Below, one piece after another: positions 21,867-32,855 of a DNA stretch of 64,000 bases. Source of the DNA: Stomoxys calcitrans (taxonomy: Eukaryota > Arthropoda > Insecta > Diptera > Muscidae); NCBI RefSeq assembly GCF_963082655.1, contig NC_081553.1, forward strand, positions 126,158,811 through 126,222,810. The letters are read 5' to 3'. The notes under the pieces are model-generated. The model was not told where the DNA came from, did no database searches, and saw only the letters and a program-made list of their open reading frames with translations. Numbering within the stretch: the stretch's first letter is position 1; each line of letters opens with the position of its first letter. The position numbers and the translations under genes are program-made.

Positions 21867-23909
21867 TTATTTGATTTTATTCTCTACCAAATAATCTAAG
21901 GTATCAAAATTTAAAAGCTCTTTAATTTGAATGGCATCGGGATCGTCCTTATCTATATCGTCACATATTTTTGGTAGCCATTTAGTTCTGATGCTGTATA
22001 GTACCGGATCAGACGATAACAATAAATATTGAAGTAAATCATAATTTTGGTTAAATTTGGTGCTCTTTCGGGTATTGAAAAGCCGGAACTGTTTAACATC
22101 TCTATTACGGGATTCCTGAGCTTCTTCTGTAAGTTCTCCTAACGGAAGTATGTTGTATTCCACAATTTCCTTGCCATGATGTAAGACTTTATGTACTGTC
22201 GGTGTTAAAGCTTTCCACGAATATAAATCAGATAAAATGTTTTTTGTGTCATTACTATAAGCTTCAAATTTGGTTGAATTTATCATCTTTTTGCTATTGA
22301 TTACAGCCAAAATCACTTTGAATCGTCTTAGCAAGTGTTCATCAAGACCGGTTATTTTAGATGTCGATACGGGGTCCTCAAAAAACCGCCTTGCCGAGTT
22401 GCCATCATTTGTGCTTCCGTATCCGTAAAGAGGTTTATCTATTATAAGTCCCTTTTGTTTAAACTCCAACTGGATTCGATTCTTCTCTTCCTGCCTCATT
22501 TTGTGAAGATCTTGGTTGTTTCTAGCAGAGACATCGCGGTTTCCAGGGCTAGTCCGATATTTAAGGTCATACGATAAATGCAAACAATACTCCATGAATC
22601 GAATTCTACAGTGCAGGGGCGAAATACCGAAATTGAGCGCATTTTCGTTTACTAAATTTTCATCAGACTTGTCCTCGAATTGCCCATTCTTCTTGCCACA
22701 AATATTGCATCTCCAATTGGACATAACGCCAGTTAATGCGTTTGCCACCTTTCCATCGATCATAGTGAGTTGTAGTTGAAACGAAACTTTTATATTTCTT
22801 CCCAATTGGTTTATAACAATCATGGGTAATGCAGCAATTTCTTCCTTTATTTCGTTGACCAAAGATCGTGTTGTGTTCCGGTCTTCCTTTGTATACTCAA
22901 ACCGAATTGGGCGACATAAATATTTTGACCCAGGTGTTCTATTTATCCATATATCTTGAAATGCATTTTCTTTCGATGATGAAGATTGGTCCTTGTACAA
23001 TCTCATTCTCAATGGTACTAATGATGCCATGAAAATTGATGCGAAGTTGGTATCTATTTCTGTTTGTTGCTTATATTCGGAAAATCCAGATGATCCATCA
23101 CAACCCCATTTGCTGATCAAAACCACTTCGGAATTATTACATGTGTTCAACTGTTCTTCAGTAAAATTAGAAATAATTCTAACAGCTGTATTTTCAACAA
23201 GATCAGCAAGTTTCACTCTTGCTTTTAATTCGTCCACGTATATATTTGATGGCACCATTTTCGTCCTGGTGTTGTACAATTTATGTTTTGAGGGTAAACA
23301 ACCCCATCCTTTTTCACGAAGAGCCTTCCTCATTGTTGAGTATTTGTTTCTTGAGAGGCCTAGGTTCAAAATCAGGGCCAGTGCATCTTCCTCCGTGAAT
23401 TCTGTAGTCGATTTTGGAGTTGGAATACTTTCTACCATTCTCTTTACCCTTTTCGGAGATGCTAATGGTAAAACATCGACAATTCGTCCAACATTTTTTG
23501 GTTGTGTTTTTAACAATGCTGTTTTGAACGTATCTTTTATTAAATTTGGCGGATGTGCCGCCAATAGTTCCTCTTGTTTTTTCTTTTTGGTTTTCTCCGT
23601 AACTTCGTCGTATGCTTTGCTAGGCCGGCCGGGAATCAGCGGTTTAATTTCAATAAGTAGATCCGATTTCAGCCACTTCTCATACATTTTGAAAAACTTG
23701 ATTTTTGCGAATGAACATTCTGGCAACCTTCTCTCAAATGATTTGTAGAATTTTTCAAGTTTGTCTAAAGCGTCTTTATTTAGCCTTATTCCATATATGT
23801 GGTCCAAAGTGTAAACAAGTTCCTTAAATGACTCCGTGTATGATTTGGAATCATTTTTGATGTCCCATACAATTTTCGAAAGAGTGGAATACTTCAGTAT
23901 GACTTCCAT
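21867..23909 (-). CDS. Transib family transposase (RAG1-like DDE recombinase)
   Basis: The 680-residue protein has no internal stop. Family features in order are: basic GRPSKAYDEVTEKTKKKK (about 94-111); first catalytic Asp D271 in KWGCDGSSGFSEYKQ; second catalytic Asp D385 in LTMIDGKVANALTG; zinc-ligand pair C401/C404 (RCNICGKK); LHCRIRFMEYCLHLSY (432-447); NDGNSARRFFEDP (501-513); zinc-ligand histidines H573 and H578 (VHKVLHHG); catalytic Glu E599 in EEAQESRNRD. These correspond to RAG1 D600, D708, C727/C730, H937/H942 and E962. It is expected to nick at CACAGTG, form hairpins or double breaks, and insert with 5-bp duplications in the nucleus. The start is supported by an in-frame TAA two codons upstream. 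AATAAA overlaps the last codons. A 5' UTR intron is possible (donor CAG|GTAAAT at 24080, acceptor TTTTGTAG at 23934). It appears intact; activity is inferred. Confidence 0.93.
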   Translation of the reverse strand: MEVILKYSTLSKIVWDIKNDSKSYTESFKELVYTLDHIYGIRLNKDALDKLEKFYKSFERRLPECSFAKIKFFKMYEKWLKSDLLIEIKPLIPGRPSKAYDEVTEKTKKKKQEELLAAHPPNLIKDTFKTALLKTQPKNVGRIVDVLPLASPKRVKRMVESIPTPKSTTEFTEEDALALILNLGLSRNKYSTMRKALREKGWGCLPSKHKLYNTRTKMVPSNIYVDELKARVKLADLVENTAVRIISNFTEEQLNTCNNSEVVLISKWGCDGSSGFSEYKQQTEIDTNFASIFMASLVPLRMRLYKDQSSSSKENAFQDIWINRTPGSKYLCRPIRFEYTKEDRNTTRSLVNEIKEEIAALPMIVINQLGRNIKVSFQLQLTMIDGKVANALTGVMSNWRCNICGKKNGQFEDKSDENLVNENALNFGISPLHCRIRFMEYCLHLSYDLKYRTSPGNRDVSARNNQDLHKMRQEEKNRIQLEFKQKGLIIDKPLYGYGSTNDGNSARRFFEDPVSTSKITGLDEHLLRRFKVILAVINSKKMINSTKFEAYSNDTKNILSDLYSWKALTPTVHKVLHHGKEIVEYNILPLGELTEEAQESRNRDVKQFRLFNTRKSTKFNQNYDLLQYLLLSSDPVLYSIRTKWLPKICDDIDKDDPDAIQIKELLNFDTLDYLVENKIK
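21871..21880 (-). terminator. Polyadenylation signal AATAAA of the transposase gene
   Basis: The minus strand reads 'gagaataaaatcaaataa' across the final codons and stop. The hexamer AATAAA lies inside the coding end, so the transcript could end shortly after the stop and before the repeat arm. Confidence 0.5.
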
Positions 23910-24305
23910 AACTTATAAATGTCCTTTACGCCTCTACAAAATATAATGAAGAAAATTTGGATTTTGTTCAAATATTTATGCAATATATTCACAATTAATG
24001 ACCCATTTCAGGTATCAGACGCAATCGTAAAAAGGGGTCCAAAGTGCCTCTTTTTACTTACTCTTCTATAATTATTTACCTGGACTCGAATTTGGTTAAA
24101 AAAAATGACAATGAATTTTTTATGGGTAGGTTTTTTCACATTCATTGATACGGTGGATTTCCTGGGAATTCGACATAGCGAAACAGGTAACATTTGTCTG
24201 CATCAAATCTTAACACAAATATATATATATATGCAGGTATATTTCTAGGTTACTTTTTATTCAAAAATCATCAGCTTACATTAAAAATAGATGTAGGTAC
24301 TATAC

Positions 24306-25736
24306 AAACGCACGCCGATGCGAAGTGTTTTCGCTCTAAAACACATATTTTTATTCCAATTTTTTTAAACTTTGGCAGGAGACCTTTTTTTATTCTAACA
24401 CATTTGTATTGTAAACCCTGGGCAAATCTATCAATGTTTTAGTGTAGGCCCCATATAAGGTTCCATTTCACAAATAGACATTTTTATATAGAGTTTAATG
24501 AAGTGTAAATGAATTTTAGAGTAGATAGAATCCGAGTTGAGAAATGTTTTATACATCGTTGGAAAGGTATGAAAATTTCCTTTACGATAAGGTATGTTGC
24601 GTAAATATGGCTATAGTGTGTCATGTGCAATTAGGACAACAAAAACAAAATTTGGGAAATTCGACTTTTTTGAAAAATTGACTTTTTTATTGCCGGTTCC
24701 ATAAAATGGAATAGAATAGAGATATTTCCATGATTCTTTTTGTGTTTTGTAGAAGAAGTGTTACCAAATAAAAGTTTATTTAACATCTTTGCAATAAAAT
24801 GTGACGTAATACTTGTTTTTTAGCAATGAATATAGCACTACTTGAAAATTGACTTTTTTCAGTATTTTGATCGCTACGATCTCATTTATGGCTAGGATAT
24901 GGCGAGACATACCTTAAAATGTTGGGAACATTTTAAGCTTTCATTTAAGTTCAAAAAAAGCGAAAAAATCCCCGTGGAACTTTTTTTCCAGTGAGAAACT
25001 TTTGAAGTTTAGTAAAAAAATTGGCCATTTTGGTCTTAAGATAACGGTGTTGTTTGATATCGAAATTAGCCAAATTAGCACTTAAAACTTTTCTTAATAC
25101 CTCGACTTTGTGAAAATGGAAAGAAATGATAATGCTTTGATGGCCAAAGTTTGCGAAAACTTAAAGGAAATGGGAGTATCTTTTTTGAAAAATTTTGCAA
25201 TTTTTTGACAAAAAAAATATTTTTCATATTGAAAACGATGCCATTTTTAAACCGCCAAAGATATTCACGTGATTCCTTTTGTATTTTATGCACACATATG
25301 CTGGCATAATTTGTGTGAAGTATGAAGTTTATAGCTTTAAAATTGACGGAGTTATTTAAAAAACACTGAAAAAAACCAAGGCCAAATTTTCATATTTTAA
25401 AATTAAACAATTCATAACTCCTTAACAGTACACGATGGCATGGTACTTTATGCATAAGTTTTTTAGATCTTGTCAAGCTCTTTCTCTAGAGTCCTAAATC
25501 ATGTAAATCGGTTGAGTAGATCAAAAGTTATGGCCCCCAGAAGCTTGGAGAAGTCAAAAGTGGTCAACTTTGACACCCTGTAGCTCACCCTGTATTAAAG
25601 ATATGGACCAACAACAGCACTTTTCTGAAAGCCTATGTCCTCCTCTACAAATGTCTAGAACATTTTGTATGGCTAAAATCAACAGATAAAAAGTTGTAGA
25701 CTTATTTCCAATTTTTTTGCCATTTGGCCCACTGTG
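24306..25736. repeat. Transib right terminal inverted repeat
   Basis: It is the mirror image of 20388-21818, also 1,431 bp. It ends 'tttggcccactgtg', giving the same heptamer, 12-base spacer and A-rich block as the left end. The arm lies upstream of the transposase gene, so any promoter may be inside it or in the 400 bp between arm and start codon. Confidence 0.95.
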
Positions 25737-25741
25737 CGTCG

Positions 25742-25887
25742 TCATACAGCTCGTGGTTCATATGTCGCCTATATTCTCCATTAACGCAAGCTGGTCCATA
25801 TATTTTACTAAGAATCTTTCTCTCAAATACTCCAAGCACTGCCTCATCTGCTTTCACAAATACCCATGCTTCAGAACCATATAACAA
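25742..25887 (-). pseudogene. RTE LINE C-terminal segment right of the Transib
   Basis: The frame reads MLYGSEAWVFVKADEAVLGV, then FERKILSKIYGP, typical of the region after the RT palm. It runs into CGTCG and the Transib terminus. Its continuation is at 20387. Confidence 0.75.
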
Positions 25888-27057
25888 AACAGGTAGTATC
25901 AGTGTCTTGTATAGTGTAATCTTCGTCTGTCGAGAGGTGGCCTTGTTTCTGCTGCTTACTTAGTCCAAAGTAGTATCTGTTTGCCAGTATTATTCTTCGC
26001 TTTATCTCAAAACTGCTGTCATTCGTTTCGGTTACGGCGGAGACGAGGTAGATAAAGTTACTGATTATCTCAAAGTTGTGGTTCCTAACTTTCTTCATTT
26101 TCTTCATCCGCTCGGTTGTACAAGGCGTTTTGGGAGTTGAAACCATCCATTTCGCCTTATCTCCATTTACTGCCAGACCCATTTTCACTGATTCTCTTTC
26201 GATTCTTTCAAAGGCAGCAGTTACCACTTCCGGGGACCGACCTATGATGTCGATGTCATCGGCATAGGCGAGTAGCATGTGCTCTCTTGTGATTAGTGTG
26301 CCATATCTATTCACATCTGCATCTCGTGTAGTCTTCTCCAGCAGGATATTAAAGAGATCACACAATAGGCTGTCTCCTTGTCTGAAACTTCGATTGGTAT
26401 TAAATGGTTCGGAGAGATTCTTTCCTATTTTTACTAGGAACGCGTATCAGCAAGTGTCATCCTGTAGAGTCTTATCAATTTTGCAGGGATACCAAACTCA
26501 GACATGGCTTGAAATACCTTTGAACGTAAAGGAGTATCGATGGCTGCTTTGTAGTCAACAAAGAGGTGGTAGGTGTTGATTTGTCCTTCTCGGGTCTTTT
26601 CCAGGATTTGGCGCAGTGTGAATATCTGGTCTAGGGTGGATTTACCAGGTCTAAAGCCGCATAGATAGGGCCCAATTATCTCATTGACTTTAGGTTTTAA
26701 TCTTTCATACAGTACGCTCGAGAGTATCTTGTATGCGATGGGGTGACTTATTCCTCTGTAGTTGGCATATTCCGTCATGTCTCCTTTCTTGTGTACGGTA
26801 CATAGTATACTGAGGTTCCAATCATCGGGTATGCGTTCTTCTAGCCAGATTTCGCAGATAAGCTGATGCATACGCCTTATCAGCGTGTCGCCTCCGGTCT
26901 TAAATAGTTCAGCGGGTAATCCGTGGGCTCCTGCTGCCTTGTTGTTCTTTAGTCGGGTTACTACTACTTGGACCTCATTCTGACTAGGAGGTAAACATTC
27001 TATACCATCATCAGGGATTGGTTCTGCGGTATCCTCTTCGCCGCCAACATCGGACAC
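25871..27057 (-). pseudogene. RTE LINE reverse transcriptase domain, frameshifted
   Basis: The frame 27057-26434 covers LKNNKAAGAHGLPAELF, RIPDDWN, HKKGDMTEYANYRGIS, GFRPGKSTLDQIF and FVDYKAAIDTP (catalytic Asp at residue 168 of this frame). After a frame break near 26430, 26365-25871 gives CDLFNILLEK and the polymerase box YADDIDIIG (YADD at 26266-26255), then EVVTAAFERIERESV and LAVNGDKAKWMV. The fingers and palm are recognisable but split across frames. Confidence 0.85.
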
Positions 27058-27558
27058 TAGCAGTTAGGTAAAATGTTAGTTCCATATACTCAGCATGCTG
27101 TCTGTGTCAGTTGCCAGATTTCCTTCTTTGTCTCTGTTTGATGTTAAATTCTTTGGTAGAATTTCCGGACTTCATTCTGAATCCTGTACATCTCAATTCG
27201 CTCACACTCACGTCTTTCCATTTCCTTTTTCTTTCTGCGGAATAAACGTTTCCCCTCTCTTCTTTTCTGCCTATACCTCTCCTTCATCTGGCACGTTGCT
27301 ACTGATTGCAGGATTGCTCTATAGGCCGCATTCTTGGCTTCAGTAGCATCTCGACACTCTTGGTCGTACCATGGATTTCTTGGAGGAGGTTTCGGTACCC
27401 AATTACGGATTTCGCTGCATTTTCTATGGAGTGGGCAATAGTTTGCAACTGCGCCATTATATCATCGGAACAAGGAGTGCAATTGGGTCAGTCGAGTGGA
27501 GAATGCCGCTGCCATTTGTTGTGTTTGCAGCTTTTCAATGTCGAGCTTCCGTGCAGTG

Positions 27559-28309
27559 TCAGATCGTACTTTCCATGTTCAAACGGCTGCGAATCTTTGC
27601 TGCAACAAAGTAAAGATTCGAATTTATATTCACTCCGCGGATCGATCCTACACATAACACGCTGGATGAATGCCTTCCATCTATTACAACGTGATCAATT
27701 TGGTTTTTCGTGTTTTGATCGGGTGACAGCCATGTGGCTTTGCGAATATTTTTATGTTGAAATCTGGTGCTACTAACTACCATATTTTTTGCCGCGGCGA
27801 AATCTATCAGCCTCAAACTATTACTGGACGTAAACTTTCCGAATGTTGGACCAAAGATGTCTTCCTTCCCTATTTTCGCATTAAAATCTCACAGAACGAT
27901 TTTAATATCATGGGCGGGGCAGCGGTCATATTCTCTCTCTAGGCGCTCGTAGAAAATTTCCTTGGTCTGCTCGTCTTTGTCTTCCGTCGGAGCATTGGCA
28001 CAAATAAGGCTGATGTTGAAGAATTTGTCTTTTATGCGGATTGTGGCTAGCCTCTCATCCACCGGAGTAAAGCAAGGTGTTTCAGTCTCCGACTAACCAC
28101 AAATCCACAATCAAATTCATGCCTCGTGTTATGGCAGCTATAGTATAGTTCATCACCGTTTGGTGTTGTAGTGACGCCATTCCCAGTCCATCGCACTTCC
28201 TGTAAGGCGGTAATATCTGCCTTGTAGTTCTCTTATACATCCGCCAGCGCGTATACTGCACCTTCTCTATAAAGAGTGCGGACATTCCAGGTGCGGATCC
28301 GCAAATCAT
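27559..28309 (-). pseudogene. RTE LINE endonuclease domain, inactivated
   Basis: Frames on the minus strand give QEVRWTGNGVTTTPN (catalytic Glu; about 28205-28160) and HEFDCGFVVSRR. Next comes a TGA at 27889-27891 in place of Gly before DFNAKIG, then LRLIDFAAAKNMVVSSTRFQ and NQIDHVVIDGRH. The final SDH active-site motif is replaced by INSNLYFVAAKI. The enzyme would have cut target DNA to prime reverse transcription; here the active site and frame are broken. Confidence 0.75.
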
Positions 28310-29009
28310 GGTATTTTTTTCGTTTGCTGGGTCGTCAACGTTGCGGGGTCCGTTTTTACTATTCCTTTGTTTCTCATAGTAGTTCTCAGTTTTCCGGGGG
28401 CCGGTTACTGGTCCTGCGCCCCAACCGCATGGGTTTTGTGGGATTGCACACGTATCCCACGTTGTGGCGAGCCGCTTGCTCCAAGATCAGACGCTCGCCG
28501 CCAGCCGCCAGCCGCCAGCCGCCCCTAACCTGGGAACAAACGCTGATGTTAGCCATTGGTTATTGGAGGCGCCAATTATTAGTATTTAATTAAGAGCCAG
28601 TGCCACCTGACTCCTCAATGAGACTATCCTCTCGAAAATCGCTAGAAAAATGCCCGCGGTCGCATTTGCAGCTACTCTGCATAAAAACGGAGCTTTCCAC
28701 CATCCGCAACCTGTGGACGCTCCCGGTAGCTATCAGCTAAGCTTCCCGTGATAACGATGGGCACCACACAAGTCAGAGCCCAAAGTTCCAGCCTGTGTGG
28801 TGCTCATAGTCATCCCGTATTGGCCGGGATCAGGATAGAAGAGGACACCAATAAAAGGTCTTTGGCAGGAGAGTATACTTTTTATCCTTAAATTGGGATA
28901 GACACAGGAGGACCTGCGAATCTTTAAAAATGTGGTTTCTCAAGTTGTAGCTTTGAAAAATGATTTTGAATGTAGGTAACCAATGCAAAAAACTTTAATT
29001 AGTGTGCAT

Positions 29010-29680
29010 CTGAACGAGACCCCCAGCCTTGAATATCTTGATAGCCACCTTCAAAATGTTTGACTTTATAGGGCTCAAACAAAATAGTGGCCCAGCACGA
29101 TGCTGATATTATTTCAGGGCCCGCCCTCTAAACTCCCTTCAAACTGACCATGTTTTCAACTATGGCAATACATTATAGGTATTTTATAGCAGAAAACGAA
29201 TTTGATATTCAATTTTGAAGCCAAGTTGTCTCAGCCCATAAACTCTCCCTAAACCTATGGCAATATTGGCTCAAATAAAAGAAATTTGAGAGTAGAGCAC
29301 GATGCTCATATTTTTTCAGGGCTAAGTGGGTGGTCGCTCCACCCTACATAAACCTCAAACTGGACATATTTGTAGATTATAGCAAAAAGGGGCTCAAATC
29401 TGATATCTGTTTTATGGCCAAGTTTTTCAGGGACGTTTCACCGTTTGAACTCCCCCTAAACCACTCATATATACCGACAATAGCAATATTTAGCTATAAG
29501 GCTCAAATGAAAGAAATTTGGGAGTAGAGCATTAATATAATATCCACATTTGGGCGAAATATCTGAAAGGGTGTACCAGCACCACCAAAGAGGCCTTTTT
29601 TCCTGACCGTGCCAATATAGGGCTCAGATGAAATAATACAGTGAAAGAAGGCGCAGCAGAGCGGGCCCTGTCCAGCTAGT
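29010..29680 (-). mobile_element. D-family repeat, about four units plus 5' motif
   Basis: Minus-strand units 'ttgagccccatatt' and 'ccctgaaaaaatat' are present. The right edge 'aaggcgcagcagagcgggcc' to ctagt is the reverse of the D start, and it is followed at once by atgtatataag. Confidence 0.7.
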
Positions 29681-29689
29681 ATGTATATA

Positions 29690-29800
29690 AGGGTAAGGTG
29701 ACTGGCGCAAGATTTTATGACAATCGGACAAAAAATACGACCTGTACCTTCATAACAGAAATACATGAATATACTGATCAGAAAGTGATTCGATTGGTAT
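29690..29800 (-). mobile_element. HINE family C fragment
   Basis: The text 'gacaatcggacaaaaaatacgacctgtacc' and 'gatcagaaagtgattcgat' matches the reverse of the family C region at about 60690-60810. Confidence 0.55.
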
Positions 29801-30692
29801 ATTTAACAACGAAAATACCCCTAAGCTTCTTAACTCTGCAAATAATAGAACGTTTTAATACCCCATGACGGAGCAATGCTTAAAGATATAAACATGTACG
29901 AGTATATTTCATTGCCAAAAGGATACGACTTGCGACCCTGTACTTCAATATATACTTTTGATAGTCGTAAAGACCTCCCATTCCAAACTACTTACTTTCC
30001 GTCTCTCTTATTTTTTTTTTTTTTACAAATTTTCATTACTGTATAAAATTTTCGAAATCTTGTTATCCTTTGTTGTTTAACCAAATGACAGAAGAAAGGA
30101 CGGGTGTAGCATCCCAAATTTATTTCTCCATAAAGAGTGCTAAAATTTTTTAAACAAAAAGAAAAAATAAAGTAAATTTGGAAATCAGTAAATCCGATTT
30201 GCATGGGCTACTGAGGTTTCCTGTGAAATTGTTATCGTAGTTGTTGGGATTTGATATTCGCTTCTGATTGTATATGTTGTTATCACATCAACGTTGCATC
30301 TGAATACACATACAGTGGCCCAAAGCTAAGTGTACTTCACGTTCATAAATAACTCTTAGGTAAGAATAGATTAGGTTTACTGATCCGGTTACACAGATTA
30401 GGTTATACTGATGCGACGTATATGTCCCATGTTCTCAAGGCCAAAAAAGGGTAAAATTTCGCTTTCGACTTTATTGGATATAATTAATTTTAAGGTAAAA
30501 TGAACATTTATAATTCGTTAAAACCATATTTACACTAGAGCCCAAATCCACTTCATTTGAGATAATCTCCAAAACTCGTTTCCACTACGACTTATGCGGT
30601 TTTAATTTGTCAATAGTGACATTTCTGACAGCGTTTTTATTGTGATTAGCATTTTTATTGTGTTCAACATATACATTGCGTTCAGCAATTAA
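29801..30692. other. Low-repeat stretch without a recognisable gene
   Basis: AT-rich, with T-runs near 30010. Short frames show no domain and no family match was seen. Confidence 0.4.
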
Positions 30693-31968
30693 TGATCTTT
30701 ATTGGTCTACGAATTTAAGTTTGGATGTAAGGTGTACTCCATAATACTTTATTTCAGCCCGATACTCTCATGATGTCTTATTTAGGGGTGTTTTCGGGGG
30801 TGAGGTGGTCCCCCAGACACTTGGCCCTTCTTTCAAATACCATTTATTTAAACTTCTTTCAAATACCATTGATTTTAACCCCATATTGCCATTGGTTTAG
30901 GGAAGTTTACTCGATGAGACGTCCCCCAAACACATGGCCACAAAATAGATTATCAAATTCGTTTTCTAAACTCAAATGCTTTTCATTTGAGCCACATATA
31001 GGCATGGTCGAAAAATTTTTACCCCTTGGGGAAGGTATAATGCCCTAAATACATGGTCCTACATTTGGATATCAAATTCGTATTATACTCCCAAATACCT
31101 TTACTTGAGCCCCATATTGCGATGGTCAGTAAAAAATTGCTGTTTGTGGGGTATTTTGGGAAAGGGGTAGACCCCCAGAAAATTGGTCCCGAAAGTGGGT
31201 ATCAATTCTTGCTCTACCCCCCAATACCTTTTATTTAAGTTCCACATTGACATGGTCGGTAAATATGCCCAATCTAGGGGTGTTTTGGAGATTGGGGTGG
31301 TCCCCCAAACACTAAGGCCTGAAAATATATCAGCAACGTGCTCTATTCTCATATTTTTGAATCCCACAACGCCATTGGCCTCAAAATTGGATATGAAATT
31401 TATTTTCTAATCTCAAATAAACCACTTATTGCAAAAGTCGGCTAATATGCCTGGTATGGGGTATTGATCCTAAAAACAATAATTATTTAGTTCCACTCTC
31501 TTTAAGACCCAAATTGTGTTGGTGAGCAAATATGTCCTATTTGGGGGTTGTTATGGTGGTGGGACGTCCGCTAGACAGTTGGTCCCTAATGTTGATATCA
31601 GATTCATGGTCTACTTCCAAATACCTTCCATTTGAGCCCCCCTTTTCCATAGTCGATAAACATGACCGATATGGGGGATGTTTTGGGGGATGGTGCGGCC
31701 ACTCAGTGACTTGGCTTTGAAAATATATATCAGATTCGTGTTCTATTCTTCTAACCTCTTATTTCAGCCTCATATTGCAATGGTCAGCAAGTACTTCCTA
31801 TTTGGGTGGTGTGATTGGTGTGGGGTAGCCCCATAGACACATTTCCTGAATATTGATATCAGATTCGTGCTTTACTTCCAAAGACCTTTTAGTTAAGCCC
31901 CATATTGCTATAATCGTAAATTTGTCCGATTTTGGGTTGTTTTTGGTGTCGGACTGGTTCCCCAAACT
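30693..31968 (+). mobile_element. D-family repeat lacking its first 200 bases
   Basis: It begins at 'gatctttattggtctacgaa', the same phrase found at 44521 and 48304 inside complete D starts. About ten units of 100-120 bp follow. A family B HINE interrupts it at 31969, and the (CAAA)n tail lies at 32786-32855. Confidence 0.75.
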
Positions 31969-32785
31969 TATACCCTCCACCATAGGATGGGGGTATACTA
32001 ATTTTGTCATTCTGTTTGTAACACCTCGAAATATGCGTCTGAGACCCCATAAAGAGTATATATTCTTAATCTTCAGTTTAAGTCGATCTAGCCATGTCCG
32101 TCCGTCTGTCTGTTTAAAGCACGCTCGCTTTCGAAGGAGTAAAGTTAGCTGCTTGAAATTTTGCACAAATACATTTTTTTAGTGTAGGTCAGTTGGGATC
32201 CGTCCGTCCGTCTGTCTGTCGAAAGCACGCTTACTTTCGTAAGAGTAAAGCTAGCTGCTTGAAAATTTGCAGAAATACTTTTTGTTAGTGTTGTTATGAC
32301 TTCCAATAATTGTGGTAAGTATGGCGCAAATCGGTACATAACCTGATATAGCTGCCATATAAACCAATCTTGGGACTTGATTTCTTGAGCCTCTAGAGAG
32401 CGCAATTCTCATCCGATTTGGCAGAAATTTTGTACAAAGGCTTCTCTCATCAACTTCAATATACGTGCCCAATATGGTCTGAATCATCAATAACTTGATG
32501 CAGCTCCCATATAAACAGATCTCCCGATTTTGCTTCTTGAGCCCCTACAAGGCGCAATTCTTATCGGAATGAACTGAAATATTACGCAATGATTTCCACA
32601 ATGTTCAGTATTCATTTATGGTCCGAATCGGACTATAACTTGATATAGCTCTAATAGCATAACAGTTATTATTCAATATTCTTTGTTTGCCTAAAAAGAG
32701 ATACCGCGCATAGAACTCAACAAATGCGATCCGTGGAGGGAATATAAGATTCGGCCCGGCCAAATTTAGCACGCTCTTACTTGTT
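31969..32785 (+). mobile_element. HINE family B inserted in a D element
   Basis: It runs from 'tataccctccaccatagg', (TA)n and core through two (GTCY) tracts (near 32098-32112 and 32199-32222). The second tract starts a repeated piece. Units follow, then 'gattcggcccggccaaattt' and 'acgctcttacttg'. D sequence lies on both sides. Confidence 0.8.
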
Positions 32786-32855
32786 TGAGTCTATAAGGAA
32801 CACAGAAACACACAAACAAACAAATAAACAAACCGACAAACAAACACAAATGGAT
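32786..32855 (+). repeat. D-family 3' tail with (CAAA)n
   Basis: 'gagtctataaggaacacaga' followed by caaacaaacaaataaac matches the end at about 12055-12075. It is separated from its element by the B insertion. Confidence 0.6.

Larger units (their letters stand above)
20388..25736 (-). mobile_element. Transib DNA transposon, complete, with very long TIRs
   Basis: This 5,349-bp element has CACAGTG at 20388-20394 and CACTGTG at 25730-25736. CGTCG is duplicated just outside (20383-20387 and 25737-25741), a GC-rich 5-bp target copy as expected for Transib. Inverted repeats of 1,431 bp flank a 2,487-bp centre that holds one intact transposase gene. I noticed only two mismatches between the arms, so insertion or arm homogenisation is recent. 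The element splits an RTE LINE, and the LINE sequence joins up when the element is removed. Confidence 0.95.
25737..28860 (-). mobile_element. RTE-type LINE, decayed body (5' part to Transib insertion)
   Basis: In minus-strand order: a 5' region (28860 to about 28310), an apurinic-like endonuclease (about 28310-27559), reverse transcriptase (27057-25871) and a C-terminal part running into the Transib at 25737. It continues at 20387-20110. Without the Transib the remnant is about 3.4 kb, the size expected for this clade. Frameshifts and stops make it non-functional. A 7-base AGCCGCC repeat lies at about 28499-28523. Confidence 0.85.

Noticed and set aside
22993..23748. 251-codon open frame on the plus strand.
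   Set aside because: It lies antisense to the transposase gene and has no domain of its own.
20388..25736. A ProtoRAG-like element carrying both RAG1-like and RAG2-like genes.
   Set aside because: Only one substantial gene is present; the remaining centre is too short for a kelch-repeat RAG2-like gene.
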